DNA of 64,000 nucleotides from UKL13-3 sp040387195 (GCA_040387195.1 JAZKEF010000001.1:186001-250000); one strand, 5' to 3'. Shown: positions 33,738 through 42,800, numbered from the stretch's first letter. A program made the numbers and translations. The notes: generated by a model from the sequence alone, not told the origin.

Positions 33738-34748
33738 ATGAACAAACCCAAAACCGTAAACACGTTAATCATTGGTCAGGGACTTGCAGGGAGTTTGGTG
33801 GCCTGGGAGCTGATGCGCAAAGGGGAGACTGTAGCTGTTGTGGATGAAGGGTTGCTTGTTACTTCGAGTAAGGTTGCTGCAGGAATGTTTAACCCGATTA
33901 ACACCAAACGATTTACAGTTTCAAACAATGCTGAGGCGAATATCAATGTCGCCCTTGAGATTTATGGTTCGATGGAAAAAGAATTGGGTATTACATTGAT
34001 TCACCGCCAAACCATTTACAATGTGTTCGGCAATACCAAAGAAGGAAACGACTTTACCCTTAAATCCGACCATCCCTTTTTCAAACAATACACCAACCCC
34101 AATCCTGTTAAGGAGGCACATATTATTCAACCTTTCGGAGCATTTGAGGTTGGGTTAAGCGGTTGGATTGACTTAAAGAAGATGTTGTCGGCCCTGCGTA
34201 AACATATTGCAGAGACACACACCTTGCTGGAAGAAAAGTTTGACTATCTCCAACTTACATACGACTCGGGATCATGGCACTATCAAAATATTGAAGCTGC
34301 TGCTGTGGTATTTTGTGAAGGATACAAAGCCAACCAGAATCCCTTTTTTTCCGAACTCAACATCATTCCCTGCAAAGGTGATGTGTTGGAATTTGAAGCT
34401 CCCGGTTTGCAACTTACACGTGTGGTGAAAAAGGGGATCTACATTGTTTCATTGGGTGATGGAAGATTCAGGTGTGGCAGTATGTATAAATGGGAGAATG
34501 ATGATACCACACCGCAACAAGCCGACCTTGATGAGCTGAAACAAAAAATTGAACTGCTCATTGATGTTCCTTTTACTATCACCAAACATGAAACCGGCAT
34601 AAGACCCACCACCAAAACCCGCGATACGCTTTTTCTTCAGCATCCGTCATTACCCAATATGTATGTGGTGAACGGATTGGGAACAAAAGGGGTGATTAAT
34701 GGAGTGAAGGTGGTGAGGGAATTGTTAGAAAATAAAGCCAATGCCTAA
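33738..34748 (+). CDS. FAD-dependent oxidoreductase (DadA/MnmC-like)
   Basis: 336 residues. The N-terminal Rossmann motif LIIGQGLAGSLVAWEL binds FAD, followed by VAVVDE and AAGMFNPI. Near the C-terminus, YVVNGLGTKGVINGVKVV resembles the G-L-G-x-R-G signature of the DAO fold. In gammaproteobacteria MnmC is a fusion of the MnmD methyltransferase with just such an FAD oxidase; here the gene follows mnmD on the same strand by 303 bases. It may therefore be the separate oxidase of tRNA wobble modification, but an amino-acid oxidase role is as possible. Confidence 0.83.
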   Translation: MNKPKTVNTLIIGQGLAGSLVAWELMRKGETVAVVDEGLLVTSSKVAAGMFNPINTKRFTVSNNAEANINVALEIYGSMEKELGITLIHRQTIYNVFGNTKEGNDFTLKSDHPFFKQYTNPNPVKEAHIIQPFGAFEVGLSGWIDLKKMLSALRKHIAETHTLLEEKFDYLQLTYDSGSWHYQNIEAAAVVFCEGYKANQNPFFSELNIIPCKGDVLEFEAPGLQLTRVVKKGIYIVSLGDGRFRCGSMYKWENDDTTPQQADLDELKQKIELLIDVPFTITKHETGIRPTTKTRDTLFLQHPSLPNMYVVNGLGTKGVINGVKVVRELLENKANA

Positions 34749-35396
34749 TGAAAGATTTATGTACACCGGTAATGTTCCGTAACCTTGTCCGGGAGTGTAT
34801 TTAGAAAATGCATCTACTCCTTTTAACACATCTTCAAATGGATTTACATTCATTGGCTTATATCCCGTTTCTCCCGCTATCGTTAACAGAAAATTATCTA
34901 CCAATATAACTCCGATTACAAATTCATATTCCAATCCGAAAGCATAATAGGTTTCCTGAGGCGCAATAGAAACTGAACTCCAACCATTAGAAATATTGCG
35001 ACTATATGCAAGATTACTTCGTGATGTTACAAGATACACTCCATGACTCATAAATCCATATGGAGCGACCTTCGAATAAAACAACCAACCGGCTTTAAGA
35101 TAGTTTCCCTCAATATTGTACGAATGCGTTCCCTTGGTGCTTATGCTGCTTTGAATATCAAGAGGAAGTATCCTTTTCTCATAATTGTATCTTCCGTACT
35201 TAATGCCGAAGGACCGCGCTCCCTTATTGATAAACTTATATGTTCCCTCAATCAATGATTCTTTATCAATTCTGATTTCCGTTCCAAGGATATGTTTCCA
35301 CGGATGGTGCTTTTTCTCTCTCTCCTTTTCTTGCGCCCAAACACACTGGCAGTTAATCAGGAACAACATAAACAATATAAAGGATTGCTTATTCAT
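34725..35396 (-). CDS. Secreted outer-membrane-like protein
   Basis: 223 residues with a signal peptide (cleavage near VWAQ) and alternating aromatic/polar strands that end in a phenylalanine-terminated segment LSLGIGFIF, as in outer-membrane beta-barrels. The segment YTPGQGYGTLPVY before the last strand also occurs in the protein at 35921-36727 (YRPGQGYTIYDACYVG), so the two are likely paralogues. It overlaps the convergent oxidoreductase by 24 bases. Confidence 0.72.
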   Translation of the reverse strand: MNKQSFILFMLFLINCQCVWAQEKEREKKHHPWKHILGTEIRIDKESLIEGTYKFINKGARSFGIKYGRYNYEKRILPLDIQSSISTKGTHSYNIEGNYLKAGWLFYSKVAPYGFMSHGVYLVTSRSNLAYSRNISNGWSSVSIAPQETYYAFGLEYEFVIGVILVDNFLLTIAGETGYKPMNVNPFEDVLKGVDAFSKYTPGQGYGTLPVYINLSLGIGFIF

Positions 35397-35398
35397 TA

Positions 35399-35911
35399 CT
35401 ATTTAAGTTGAAGGGTACGGGTAGTTGTTACTTTATAATCATATAAGGATCCCGTTGATGTAACTTGCGTCACCTTTGTTTGTATATAGGCACTATCAAA
35501 CGTATGCGAAATCAATACCGGATCTTTTATGCTCATAGATATGGATTCAGTGCCACATTCAGGATCTGTATATTCAGGTATTGTTTGAATTATTTCATAA
35601 ATGAGAGTATCCCAACCTTTCTTTGTCTGAATGTAAACTATGGTTTGTGGAGGATCTAAAAACCACTTCCACTCCATTGTATTTGTATCCGGAAATTCAG
35701 TTAGCTGGTGACCCGGAAAAATAACCTGTTGGAAAATATCCGTTGAATCTACCAATCCGATATTAAAAATATGCTCATATTCATATTTATCAGCAAAAAA
35801 ACCATCACTTCCATCACCACCCGTGCAGCACTTGCAACAACTTTGCAGAGATACTATCATCACTGTGATCACGCACAACAAAACCGTTTTGACAAGTTGT
35901 TTCTTTTGCAT
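35399..35911 (-). CDS. Cysteine-rich small lipoprotein
   Basis: 170 residues from the ATG at 35911 (the codon before, GTG, could add one). The lipobox VSLQSCCKCC puts two CC pairs and a further Gly/Asp-rich linker right after the acylated cysteine; the rest is beta-rich without family match. It starts 2 bases from the preceding barrel-like gene's start region and 9 bases after the paralogous barrel gene, in one minus-strand group. Confidence 0.7.
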   Translation of the reverse strand: MQKKQLVKTVLLCVITVMIVSLQSCCKCCTGGDGSDGFFADKYEYEHIFNIGLVDSTDIFQQVIFPGHQLTEFPDTNTMEWKWFLDPPQTIVYIQTKKGWDTLIYEIIQTIPEYTDPECGTESISMSIKDPVLISHTFDSAYIQTKVTQVTSTGSLYDYKVTTTRTLQLK

Positions 35912-35920
35912 CACCTTTAT

Positions 35921-36727
35921 CTATTTGATAATTTTATATCCAATACCAATCCAACAACCAACATAACACGCATCATAAATAGTATATCCCTGACCCGGTC
36001 TATAATATGTTTCAGCCAACTCATATGGAACCTCAGGTTGATCTGCTAACAAAAATTTGCAGTTTACACCCAACATGGTTGAAAAGCTCAATATCCATCT
36101 TTCTTTAAAATAGAATTTCTGTTGATTCACCAATTCCATTGATAAGTGATGTCTTGTAATGCTAGAATTCTTAAGTCTGGATTCAACTGGAAGATTGCCA
36201 TTCACAACCAGTTGATGATGGCTCCATCCATAATTGATTCCGATACAATTAACATTGGTGTGTTTCTTAAAGGAAGTCGCAATAAAAAAAGCAGGCCTAA
36301 ACGCCCATGAAGACACCTCATAATTCATTGTAACATTTATGTACTGTTTCCCCGAATCGAAGTATGTTCCATCCTGCTCATCCATCGAATATTGCCCTCC
36401 ATTAACCGCTAATTGGAAACCATAACCACTTTCATGCGTTAAGGCAGCATTTACCTCCAGCGGCAATCTGTCAAATACTCTACACGAAACTCCTGCTTCC
36501 AATGCATATTTTCCAAATTCGGGTAACATATGTTGACTGAACCCTGATTTGCTCAATGCTATCAGTATGGTTACAATTAAAATTTTGCAGAGGCTTTCCT
36601 GTGTATTGATCAATCCACGAAACAATCGAATCAACAGTGTGCTATTGGACACGGTTTCCTGAACACCGCACAACAAGTGAATAACTAATACACCAAAAAA
36701 ATTTACATGTATTAAATTGCGTTTCAT
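35921..36727 (-). CDS. Secreted protein paralogous to 34725-35396
   Basis: Up to 268 residues from ATG 36727. The most plausible signal peptide (ILIVTILIALSKSGFSQ) begins about 43 residues in; a TTG at 36613 (LINTQESLCKILIV) would give a 230-residue precursor and may be the true start. The mature part is beta-rich with repeated aromatic residues and ends in CWIGIGYKIIK, barrel-like. YRPGQGY near the end matches the neighbouring paralogue. Longer forms reading back to 36904 would overlap the epimerase gene and are rejected. Confidence 0.66.
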   Translation of the reverse strand: MKRNLIHVNFFGVLVIHLLCGVQETVSNSTLLIRLFRGLINTQESLCKILIVTILIALSKSGFSQHMLPEFGKYALEAGVSCRVFDRLPLEVNAALTHESGYGFQLAVNGGQYSMDEQDGTYFDSGKQYINVTMNYEVSSWAFRPAFFIATSFKKHTNVNCIGINYGWSHHQLVVNGNLPVESRLKNSSITRHHLSMELVNQQKFYFKERWILSFSTMLGVNCKFLLADQPEVPYELAETYYRPGQGYTIYDACYVGCWIGIGYKIIK

Positions 36728-36749
36728 AGTAACAGCAATATAAAACAAT

Positions 36750-37739
36750 ATGCTCAATTGGCAAATCGAACAACTCCGGCTCAACCTTAAGTATACGTGG
36801 AAGCTTTCACGCAACGCAACTGATTTTAAGTTGAACAATATTATCACTGTTGGTGATGGCACACATTCGGGTAAAGGAGAAGTTGCACCCAATATCCGGT
36901 ACAATGAAACACCGGAATTAATGCTGAGTGAGTTTAACCGTTTTGCAAAAACTGCTCCTGCAACCCTGGTTCACATTGAAGAATTGACCGAATTATTGGA
37001 TAGTTTAAAACTTCCGAATGCCTTACGGTTTGGTATCGAGAGTGCCTATATTCATTTCCGTTGCGCACAAAGCGGAGAGTCTGTTTGCGATTATTTAGGC
37101 GTGCAGCAACCACAACCTCTTGCTACTTCTTTTTCATTGCCTATTATGCCTGCCGATGAAATTGCTGCTTTTTACAAACAACACCAACTTGATCGTTTTA
37201 AACGACTGAAGTTAAAAGTGAATGCAGAGTATGCCCATGATTTGTTGCAAGCCTTAACCAAAGTATCAAACCAACCGTTGATTATTGATGCCAACGAAGG
37301 ATGGACAAATCCGGATGAGCTTATCTCTTTCCTGCATGAACTCAAACCTTACAATATTGATGTGATTGAACAACCCATGCCGGCTGGTAAACATGATGAA
37401 TATATTTATGTAAAAAAACACTCCCCCTTTTTACTGATAGCTGATGAAAGCGTATGCGACCATGCCGATTACGAACAACTCAAACACCAGTTCCATGGTA
37501 TCAACATGAAGCTGATGAAGGCTGGAGGTTATATCAACGGATTACGTTTATTGAACGAAGCTGTAAAACACAATATGCATACCATGGTGGGATGTATGAT
37601 CGAAACTTCATTGGGAATATCCAGCGCCATGAACTTATGTGCCGGAGTTGAGTTTGTAGACCTCGATGGATTTATGATCGTAAAAGACGAACCATTCGGC
37701 CTCATCCGGGAAACGAATGGAACACTTGAAAGAAGTTGA
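36750..37739 (+). CDS. Dipeptide epimerase (enolase superfamily)
   Basis: 329 residues. The enolase-superfamily machinery is visible: KLKVN (KxK base), metal ligands in IIDANEGW, DVIEQP and ADESVCD, and the second lysine in KLMKAGG. The C-terminal FVDLDGFMIV holds the D-x-D motif that in L-Ala-D/L-Glu type dipeptide epimerases binds the dipeptide amino group, which argues against o-succinylbenzoate synthase. It may recycle murein peptides or act on other dipeptides. Divergent from the secreted-protein genes. Confidence 0.86.
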   Translation: MLNWQIEQLRLNLKYTWKLSRNATDFKLNNIITVGDGTHSGKGEVAPNIRYNETPELMLSEFNRFAKTAPATLVHIEELTELLDSLKLPNALRFGIESAYIHFRCAQSGESVCDYLGVQQPQPLATSFSLPIMPADEIAAFYKQHQLDRFKRLKLKVNAEYAHDLLQALTKVSNQPLIIDANEGWTNPDELISFLHELKPYNIDVIEQPMPAGKHDEYIYVKKHSPFLLIADESVCDHADYEQLKHQFHGINMKLMKAGGYINGLRLLNEAVKHNMHTMVGCMIETSLGISSAMNLCAGVEFVDLDGFMIVKDEPFGLIRETNGTLERS

Positions 37740-37807
37740 GATTTACGAACGGAGAATTAGAGGATGGAAGTTAGACGTTGGATAAAGAAAGAACAAGATA
37801 ACGTAAG

Positions 37808-37844
37808 CTGCCTGAGCTCCGTGAAGCGGAATGGTCGAAGGCAG
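37808..37844. repeat. TCGA-type hairpin repeat
   Basis: CTGCCTGAGC at one end and GGTCGAAGGCAG at the other pair as CTGCCT/AGGCAG with a 25-base middle. Similar CCTGAGC...GTCGAAGG words lie at 53944-53972. It sits in the 220-base spacer between the epimerase and the DUF5522 gene, which has no other feature. Confidence 0.5.
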
Positions 37845-37959
37845 CGGATGAGAAGTTGGATAGTTTGCCGACTTACTCATTAATTTAATCAACACAATCA
37901 ATTACTCCAATAACCTCTTAACCCAATATTTATCCAGCCAAAGGCAGGAACCTATTAAC

Positions 37960-38124
37960 CTAAGTCCCGAAGGGACAATGTTTACACCCGTTTCCACAGC
38001 AATATCCGCGGAGTTTGTGGTAGGTTTCGGTAAACACCCAGTAACCTTGTTCATTAATATAATAATGCACTCCTTCTATCATCTCTTCACGCGAAGGCAG
38101 TTTGTTTTCCTGCTCCGTTATCAT
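37960..38124 (-). CDS. DUF5522 family small Cys-rich protein
   Basis: 54 residues. MITEQENKLPSREEMIEG leads to YYINEQGYWVFTETYHKLRG and a C-terminal YCCGNGCKHCPFG, the four-cysteine motif of DUF5522, likely binding a metal. Its ATG overlaps the stop of the propeller gene by 4 bases (ATGA), so it is the last gene of the B12 operon. DUF5522 proteins are common small proteins of Bacteroidota with unknown function; the operon placement may be incidental. Confidence 0.85.
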   Translation of the reverse strand: MITEQENKLPSREEMIEGVHYYINEQGYWVFTETYHKLRGYCCGNGCKHCPFGT

Positions 38125-39167
38125 GGATAATAAAAATAAAAACCTCCTGTGATCAGTCCGGCTTTAAAATCACCTATCAATGATCCGCTGCTGCGGTAAC
38201 GATATACCACCGATTGCTGCACAAAATCCTTCACATCGCTTACATACAATTCGTTGGTTTTGGGATCCACTCCCAACCCATAAAAATTCTGGTTGCCTGC
38301 CATTACCAATGGTTTAGTTGCAACCACCTGATCGGCAATACCCATTACAAACACATGCTTGCTTAACCAGTATAATTTGGTCTTTGCATTATTCATACGT
38401 AGCCTGGAAACATTCATTTCAGAAAAATTCAGGGGGAAGTTCTGTTCAACCGTATTAGAGATCGGATTGAGACGTTGCAATGCAGGGTGAATGCTCCTTG
38501 TCATATCACCATTGCACAACACCCATATCTTGTTGTTGGCATCCACCTGAATGCCGATAGAACCATATGCACACTTAATAGTATCGGTAATGGCATTGGT
38601 AGCAATATCAATCCCCAGAATATAATTCTTCTTGAGATTGGTAACGTATACCTTATTGTTGAGCAGCACCATTTCGTCCATCCAGCCATCCATGCGGATA
38701 CTGTCGGTAATGGTATGTGTGTTTAAATCTACAATACGAATCTGATTGCAGTAATACTCCGTAACATATGCTTTGGTCGGACTCACGGCAAGCATATACC
38801 TTGGCGACCTGAAACCGGTGATGGTGGCAATGGATTGATAATTTTCGGGATCCACCACCTCTATTTTTTGTGAATTGTTTACCACCAGGTAAGCTTTGCC
38901 ATAGGCCACGGTTACCGACTGAAACACATCACCCAGCTTGCGGTTATTCGTTTTTTCGAACACATCCGGGTAAATAATATCCTTGTTAAAATCATACACG
39001 GTAAGCGATGAATTGCCAAATTGAAAATTACCTTCATTCACCATCATAATGGAACCTTTGATGGGTGGTGGCAATATGATATCATCATTGGCTTTGGGCT
39101 TGGTATCACACGAAACCAACCCAAGCAATGTGGCAAAAACAGTTATCAGTATAATTCTTACTTTCAT
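38121..39167 (-). CDS. BtuG-like beta-propeller surface lipoprotein
   Basis: 348 residues from the ATG at 39167 (MKVRIILITVFATLLGLVSCD), with lipobox GLVSC. The body repeats YncE-like blades (AYLVVNNSQKIEVVDPEN, AYVTEYYCNQIRIVDLNT, VYVTNLKKNYILGIDI, ELYVSDVKD). In gut Bacteroides, BtuG of this type caps BtuB and binds cobalamin very tightly at the cell surface. Here it lies in the same minus-strand unit as a BtuB-type receptor under a cobalamin riboswitch, which makes a B12-capture role likely. Direct binding is inferred. Confidence 0.85.
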   Translation of the reverse strand: MKVRIILITVFATLLGLVSCDTKPKANDDIILPPPIKGSIMMVNEGNFQFGNSSLTVYDFNKDIIYPDVFEKTNNRKLGDVFQSVTVAYGKAYLVVNNSQKIEVVDPENYQSIATITGFRSPRYMLAVSPTKAYVTEYYCNQIRIVDLNTHTITDSIRMDGWMDEMVLLNNKVYVTNLKKNYILGIDIATNAITDTIKCAYGSIGIQVDANNKIWVLCNGDMTRSIHPALQRLNPISNTVEQNFPLNFSEMNVSRLRMNNAKTKLYWLSKHVFVMGIADQVVATKPLVMAGNQNFYGLGVDPKTNELYVSDVKDFVQQSVVYRYRSSGSLIGDFKAGLITGGFYFYYP

Positions 39168-39209
39168 ATCCTTATAAGTGTGCCCAAACAGGGCTTGTGG
39201 TTGCATCCA

Positions 39210-39249
39210 ATGTTACACTGTCCCGAAAGCTTTCGGGACAGTGTAACAT
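39210..39249. repeat. 40-bp perfect palindrome in the B12 operon
   Basis: A complete palindrome with arms ATGTTACACTGTCCCGAAAG and centre AAGCTT, lying in the 97-base gap between the DUF4465 gene and the propeller gene. No T-run follows on the minus strand, so it is not a classical terminator. It could stabilise or partially end the upstream mRNA and lower downstream expression. Confidence 0.85.
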
Positions 39250-39264
39250 CCGGCAAACACAACT

Positions 39265-40911
39265 TTATTGTTTCAATAATTTTTTCGTAGCCACACCTTC
39301 CGATGTTTCTACGCGTACAAGGTACATTCCAGTTTTCAAAGATTCAATGCTTACGGTTGTATTGTTTGCTTCAACATCAGACTCAAGCAACGTTCTGCCA
39401 TTCAAATCCATGATGGTTACCTTGGCTCTTTCGTTGGTTTCGATGTTGATGCTGTGTTGAGCCGGATTCGGATACATGCTTACTGCTATTGTTCCGTTGT
39501 TTTCCGTCAAACCACCCATCATATCATACTTGAAATTATCAATGGCAAAAAATCCGGGAGTGTTCATTCCAAATTGTCCAACATCGCTTGAGCTTAACAC
39601 AAACACCAGGCTATCGGCCGTTTTGATTTTAGCCAGATCCACATATAACCAATCTTTCAGAATATAATCCTTGCTATTATCTGCAAAACGGTAATCTGCA
39701 AGGTATACATTTACACTATCTACCAACGTGCCACTATCCCATGTATGATAGCCCTTAATGGTTAACATAAAAAAGTCGGAATCATTCCCCGTTACACCAC
39801 CGAATTTTTTGGCAAACGCATCGCCATTCTTCATGCTCAATGCGGCATAGGTCGAGTTGGTTACGTAAATTCCTTTTACAACTGTGGTTATATCCATCAT
39901 CAGCGGTGCCTGGATAGTCGATCTGTTTTGTGCTACAGCATATGTTTTTGACGTATCTGCACCTTTTCCGGCATAAGCACTGTATAAGTTCTCATATCCC
40001 GGTGTGGTGGTATCCGCCATGTTTGAAATGGCAAATCCGCTGCTCCAGTAATCACCAAAACCTGATACGCTATAGCTGTTGAAGTATTTCACATTTTGCT
40101 CCATAAATACATTGTTCAGTTTTACATTACGTTTGTTCCAGAATTTACCCGGAGCCAGTGTTAAGTTTTCAAAATCGGCCGTATCGCTATCGGTTATCAC
40201 ATCATCCATACAAAAGAACGTTGGTGTATTGATCCCAAACTGTCCGTTATCACTTGATGACAAACTAAACCACAATGAATCGGCATTCCCCAGAGAGGTA
40301 AGGTCAACCCATTTCCAGGTGTTCAGGATATAATCAAGGCTATCGGTAGCTGAACGAAAATCAGACAGGTAACAATTTACACTGTCTGTTCCTTCGATAC
40401 CGTTCAAAAACTTCCGGATGGTTACCACAAAAAAATCGGGATCAGTTCCGTTGGTTCCACCAAACTTCTTGGCAACATTGTCACCGTTTTTCATGCTCAG
40501 AGCAGCATAGGTTCCATTGGTAAGGTATAATCCTTTCACCGCTTTGCCTTTGTCGGCACCCGTCATCCGCAGGAAACTGTTTTGTTGCCCCACAGCATAT
40601 TTTGCCGAAGCATTGTTGCCGGTTTTGGTGTAAGCTGCATACATATTGGTGTACCCTGTAGTGGTATCATTTTGCATGGTAGAGTAACACCAGCCATGAC
40701 TCCAGTATGAAAAATCCGTTTCGTATGTATTGGGAAACTCAACTTTGCCACTGCTGAATACAGCATCAACTGGTGCACCCGAACCATTCATTACGGAATT
40801 GGGATCGAGGTTGAATGTTTCGAATGTTGAAACATATTGTGCAGAAGCGGTGAAGGCTCCGAAGCTCAGCAATACTGCTGCTAATCGTGTGTAGTGTTTT
40901 TTCATAAACAT
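39265..40911 (-). CDS. Tandem DUF4465 protein with T9SS sorting domain
   Basis: 548 residues (546 from the second ATG at 40905, MKKHYTRLAAVLL). Signal peptide ends near TASAQY. Two homologous DUF4465 domains follow (about 27-250 and 255-470): each has a TYAALSMKNGD block, FGG followed by DFF, SVN-x-YL-x-D-(F/Y)R, DYIL and SSSD-x-GQFG-NTP-F. The last 75 residues (SMYPNPAQHSINIET ... GMYLVRVETSEGVATKKLLKQ) are a type A T9SS sorting domain. Starts on a TAATG overlap with the receptor gene. DUF4465 proteins accompany Bacteroides B12 loci; a B12-binding role is inferred. Confidence 0.88.
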   Translation of the reverse strand: MFMKKHYTRLAAVLLSFGAFTASAQYVSTFETFNLDPNSVMNGSGAPVDAVFSSGKVEFPNTYETDFSYWSHGWCYSTMQNDTTTGYTNMYAAYTKTGNNASAKYAVGQQNSFLRMTGADKGKAVKGLYLTNGTYAALSMKNGDNVAKKFGGTNGTDPDFFVVTIRKFLNGIEGTDSVNCYLSDFRSATDSLDYILNTWKWVDLTSLGNADSLWFSLSSSDNGQFGINTPTFFCMDDVITDSDTADFENLTLAPGKFWNKRNVKLNNVFMEQNVKYFNSYSVSGFGDYWSSGFAISNMADTTTPGYENLYSAYAGKGADTSKTYAVAQNRSTIQAPLMMDITTVVKGIYVTNSTYAALSMKNGDAFAKKFGGVTGNDSDFFMLTIKGYHTWDSGTLVDSVNVYLADYRFADNSKDYILKDWLYVDLAKIKTADSLVFVLSSSDVGQFGMNTPGFFAIDNFKYDMMGGLTENNGTIAVSMYPNPAQHSINIETNERAKVTIMDLNGRTLLESDVEANNTTVSIESLKTGMYLVRVETSEGVATKKLLKQ

Positions 40912-42800
40912 TATATTTTGATTGTAATTGTTGTTAAAAAATGACGCCCGGGCATAGGGCGGTCTGCGATGGCCTGATAGGATACATTATACAGGTTCAA
41001 TACCTGCGCACTCCATACCAGGTTGTATTGTTTCCAGGTAAACATCTTACCTGCTGATACCGAAGCCAACTGATAATCATCCAGCCATTGGGTATTATCT
41101 GTAGCGGTAAAACGGATACCGGTGTATTGATGACCGTATGCCATAAACGCGTTGCGATAGGTTGCCGTAAACTGGTGTTGCTGAGTAACCCGCGGTACAT
41201 AAATCAGTTGTTTATCAAGCGAACCATCATCCAGCAGTATTGTTTCGCTGTTGGTTGATACCACAAGGTTTACACTGCCTATGTATTTGAATTGCACTTT
41301 ACCCACCGGAACCTGTATTGTTCCCATACCTTCCAAGCCTCTGCTCCATACACTCTTTACATTTTTCGGAGCCCAATCGAGCAATGCCGGTTGCCATACG
41401 ATCCAGTTTCGGATATTGCGGTTAAAACCTGTAAGGGTAATTGAGGTCCGCACTGTTTTAAAGGTCCGATTCAACGCTACACTCAACTCTTCCGACCATC
41501 CTGTTTCGGGTTGCAGGTTATGATTCACTCCCGAAATCCAGTAACGTTGATTAAGGGTGGGTACGCGGTAAGAACGGGAAACATTACCGAATACTTTCAA
41601 CCATTGGGCAACCTGCCACTCTGCTCCTATGGATGGCATGATCGGGGCAAAGGTACCACTCACCCGTTCCTCACGTAGACTCAGTGTGGTGGTTACATTT
41701 TTGATAACCGATTGTGTTTTATAGGATATAAACAGGGACGAGCGGTTCAAGTCCTTCCATCCGCCATACCCCCTGGAGAAGGCAATGGAATACGTATTGT
41801 TCACACCAATATTCAGGAAATGTTTTTCGTGTAAACGGATGCGGGATTCTGCTTCGGTGATATTGGTTTTACTCTGGTTATTGCCGTTTAGAAATGTATT
41901 GGTAGGGTCCTGAAAATTGATGGTTTCATCCAGGTAAGCTGAACGGATCATCCACTCGGTTCGGTTCCGTTTCAATTTCCACTCCGCAGTGGTGCGGTAT
42001 ATTTCGTCCTGCTGAAAGGCCTTTTGCAAGGGTACACTCAAAGTTGGCGGAATATTGCGGTCGGCATACTGGTACCAGAAGTTGATATTCAATTCCTGCA
42101 GAGGAGTGAGTTTGATATACTGCTCAGCCATGAAACCGGTTTGTTTCAATTGTGCATTGGTCAGCTTAGTTTGAGGCTTATCTGCTAGAAAGGTATTGGT
42201 GTACGTAAAATTATTTTGCGCATCCAGCTTAAACCATTTCATGGTAGTGTACCATTTTTTGCTGCCATAACTCACTGAAGCCTGTTTACGCACACTTTCA
42301 AAACTACCGATCTGTGTCCCGGCCGAAGCATGGAAACCGCTGTTATATTTTGCAAATGACTGCAACTGCACAATACCACCCACTGCTCCACTGCCAAACA
42401 AGGCACCGTTTCCTCCATACTGAATACTCACCTTATCGGCAGCATCCGCATTGAGTAGCGAAAAATCCACTTCACCCAACATTGGATTTTGCAGGTTAAA
42501 CCCTTTCCATAATACTGCAGTATGGGCAGCATCCGCCCCCCTGAAAGAACTGGTGGCCAATCCCGGACCATATGATTTAATAAATACCTGGCTTTGTGCT
42601 CCCAGCAAATCGGCCAGCGATTGTGTACGGAACATGATGCCTGCCACCGAATCAATGGTTTGTGTTTTGATACCGGTGCTGAACTGCTCAAAACGGGAGG
42701 ATGTAACCGTTACTTCACGCAACAGCAGCGAGTCACCTTGCTGCGCCCGGGCAACAACACAACACAAAAGCATACATACCAACGTTCGTAGTCTGATCAT
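40911..42800 (-). CDS. btuB: TonB-dependent cobalamin receptor, BtuB-type
   Basis: 629 residues. Signal peptide ends near VARAQ; a plug domain (LLREVTVTSSRFEQF, TIDSVAGIMFRTQSLADLLG, SSFRGADAAHTAVLWKGFNLQNPM) is followed by a 22-strand barrel pattern that ends in an aromatic-rich strand (FLTTITIKI). The short plug and overall size fit BtuB and siderophore receptors; the cobalamin riboswitch upstream points to B12 rather than iron. The ATG lies about 110 bases after the riboswitch. No TonB or ExbBD genes are close. Confidence 0.9.
   Translation of the reverse strand: MIRLRTLVCMLLCCVVARAQQGDSLLLREVTVTSSRFEQFSTGIKTQTIDSVAGIMFRTQSLADLLGAQSQVFIKSYGPGLATSSFRGADAAHTAVLWKGFNLQNPMLGEVDFSLLNADAADKVSIQYGGNGALFGSGAVGGIVQLQSFAKYNSGFHASAGTQIGSFESVRKQASVSYGSKKWYTTMKWFKLDAQNNFTYTNTFLADKPQTKLTNAQLKQTGFMAEQYIKLTPLQELNINFWYQYADRNIPPTLSVPLQKAFQQDEIYRTTAEWKLKRNRTEWMIRSAYLDETINFQDPTNTFLNGNNQSKTNITEAESRIRLHEKHFLNIGVNNTYSIAFSRGYGGWKDLNRSSLFISYKTQSVIKNVTTTLSLREERVSGTFAPIMPSIGAEWQVAQWLKVFGNVSRSYRVPTLNQRYWISGVNHNLQPETGWSEELSVALNRTFKTVRTSITLTGFNRNIRNWIVWQPALLDWAPKNVKSVWSRGLEGMGTIQVPVGKVQFKYIGSVNLVVSTNSETILLDDGSLDKQLIYVPRVTQQHQFTATYRNAFMAYGHQYTGIRFTATDNTQWLDDYQLASVSAGKMFTWKQYNLVWSAQVLNLYNVSYQAIADRPMPGRHFLTTITIKI

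Noticed and set aside
35921..36904. Longer coding region reaching 36904 on the minus strand
   Set aside because: It would overlap the well-supported epimerase gene by 155 bases, and the extra residues lack any secretion or family signal.
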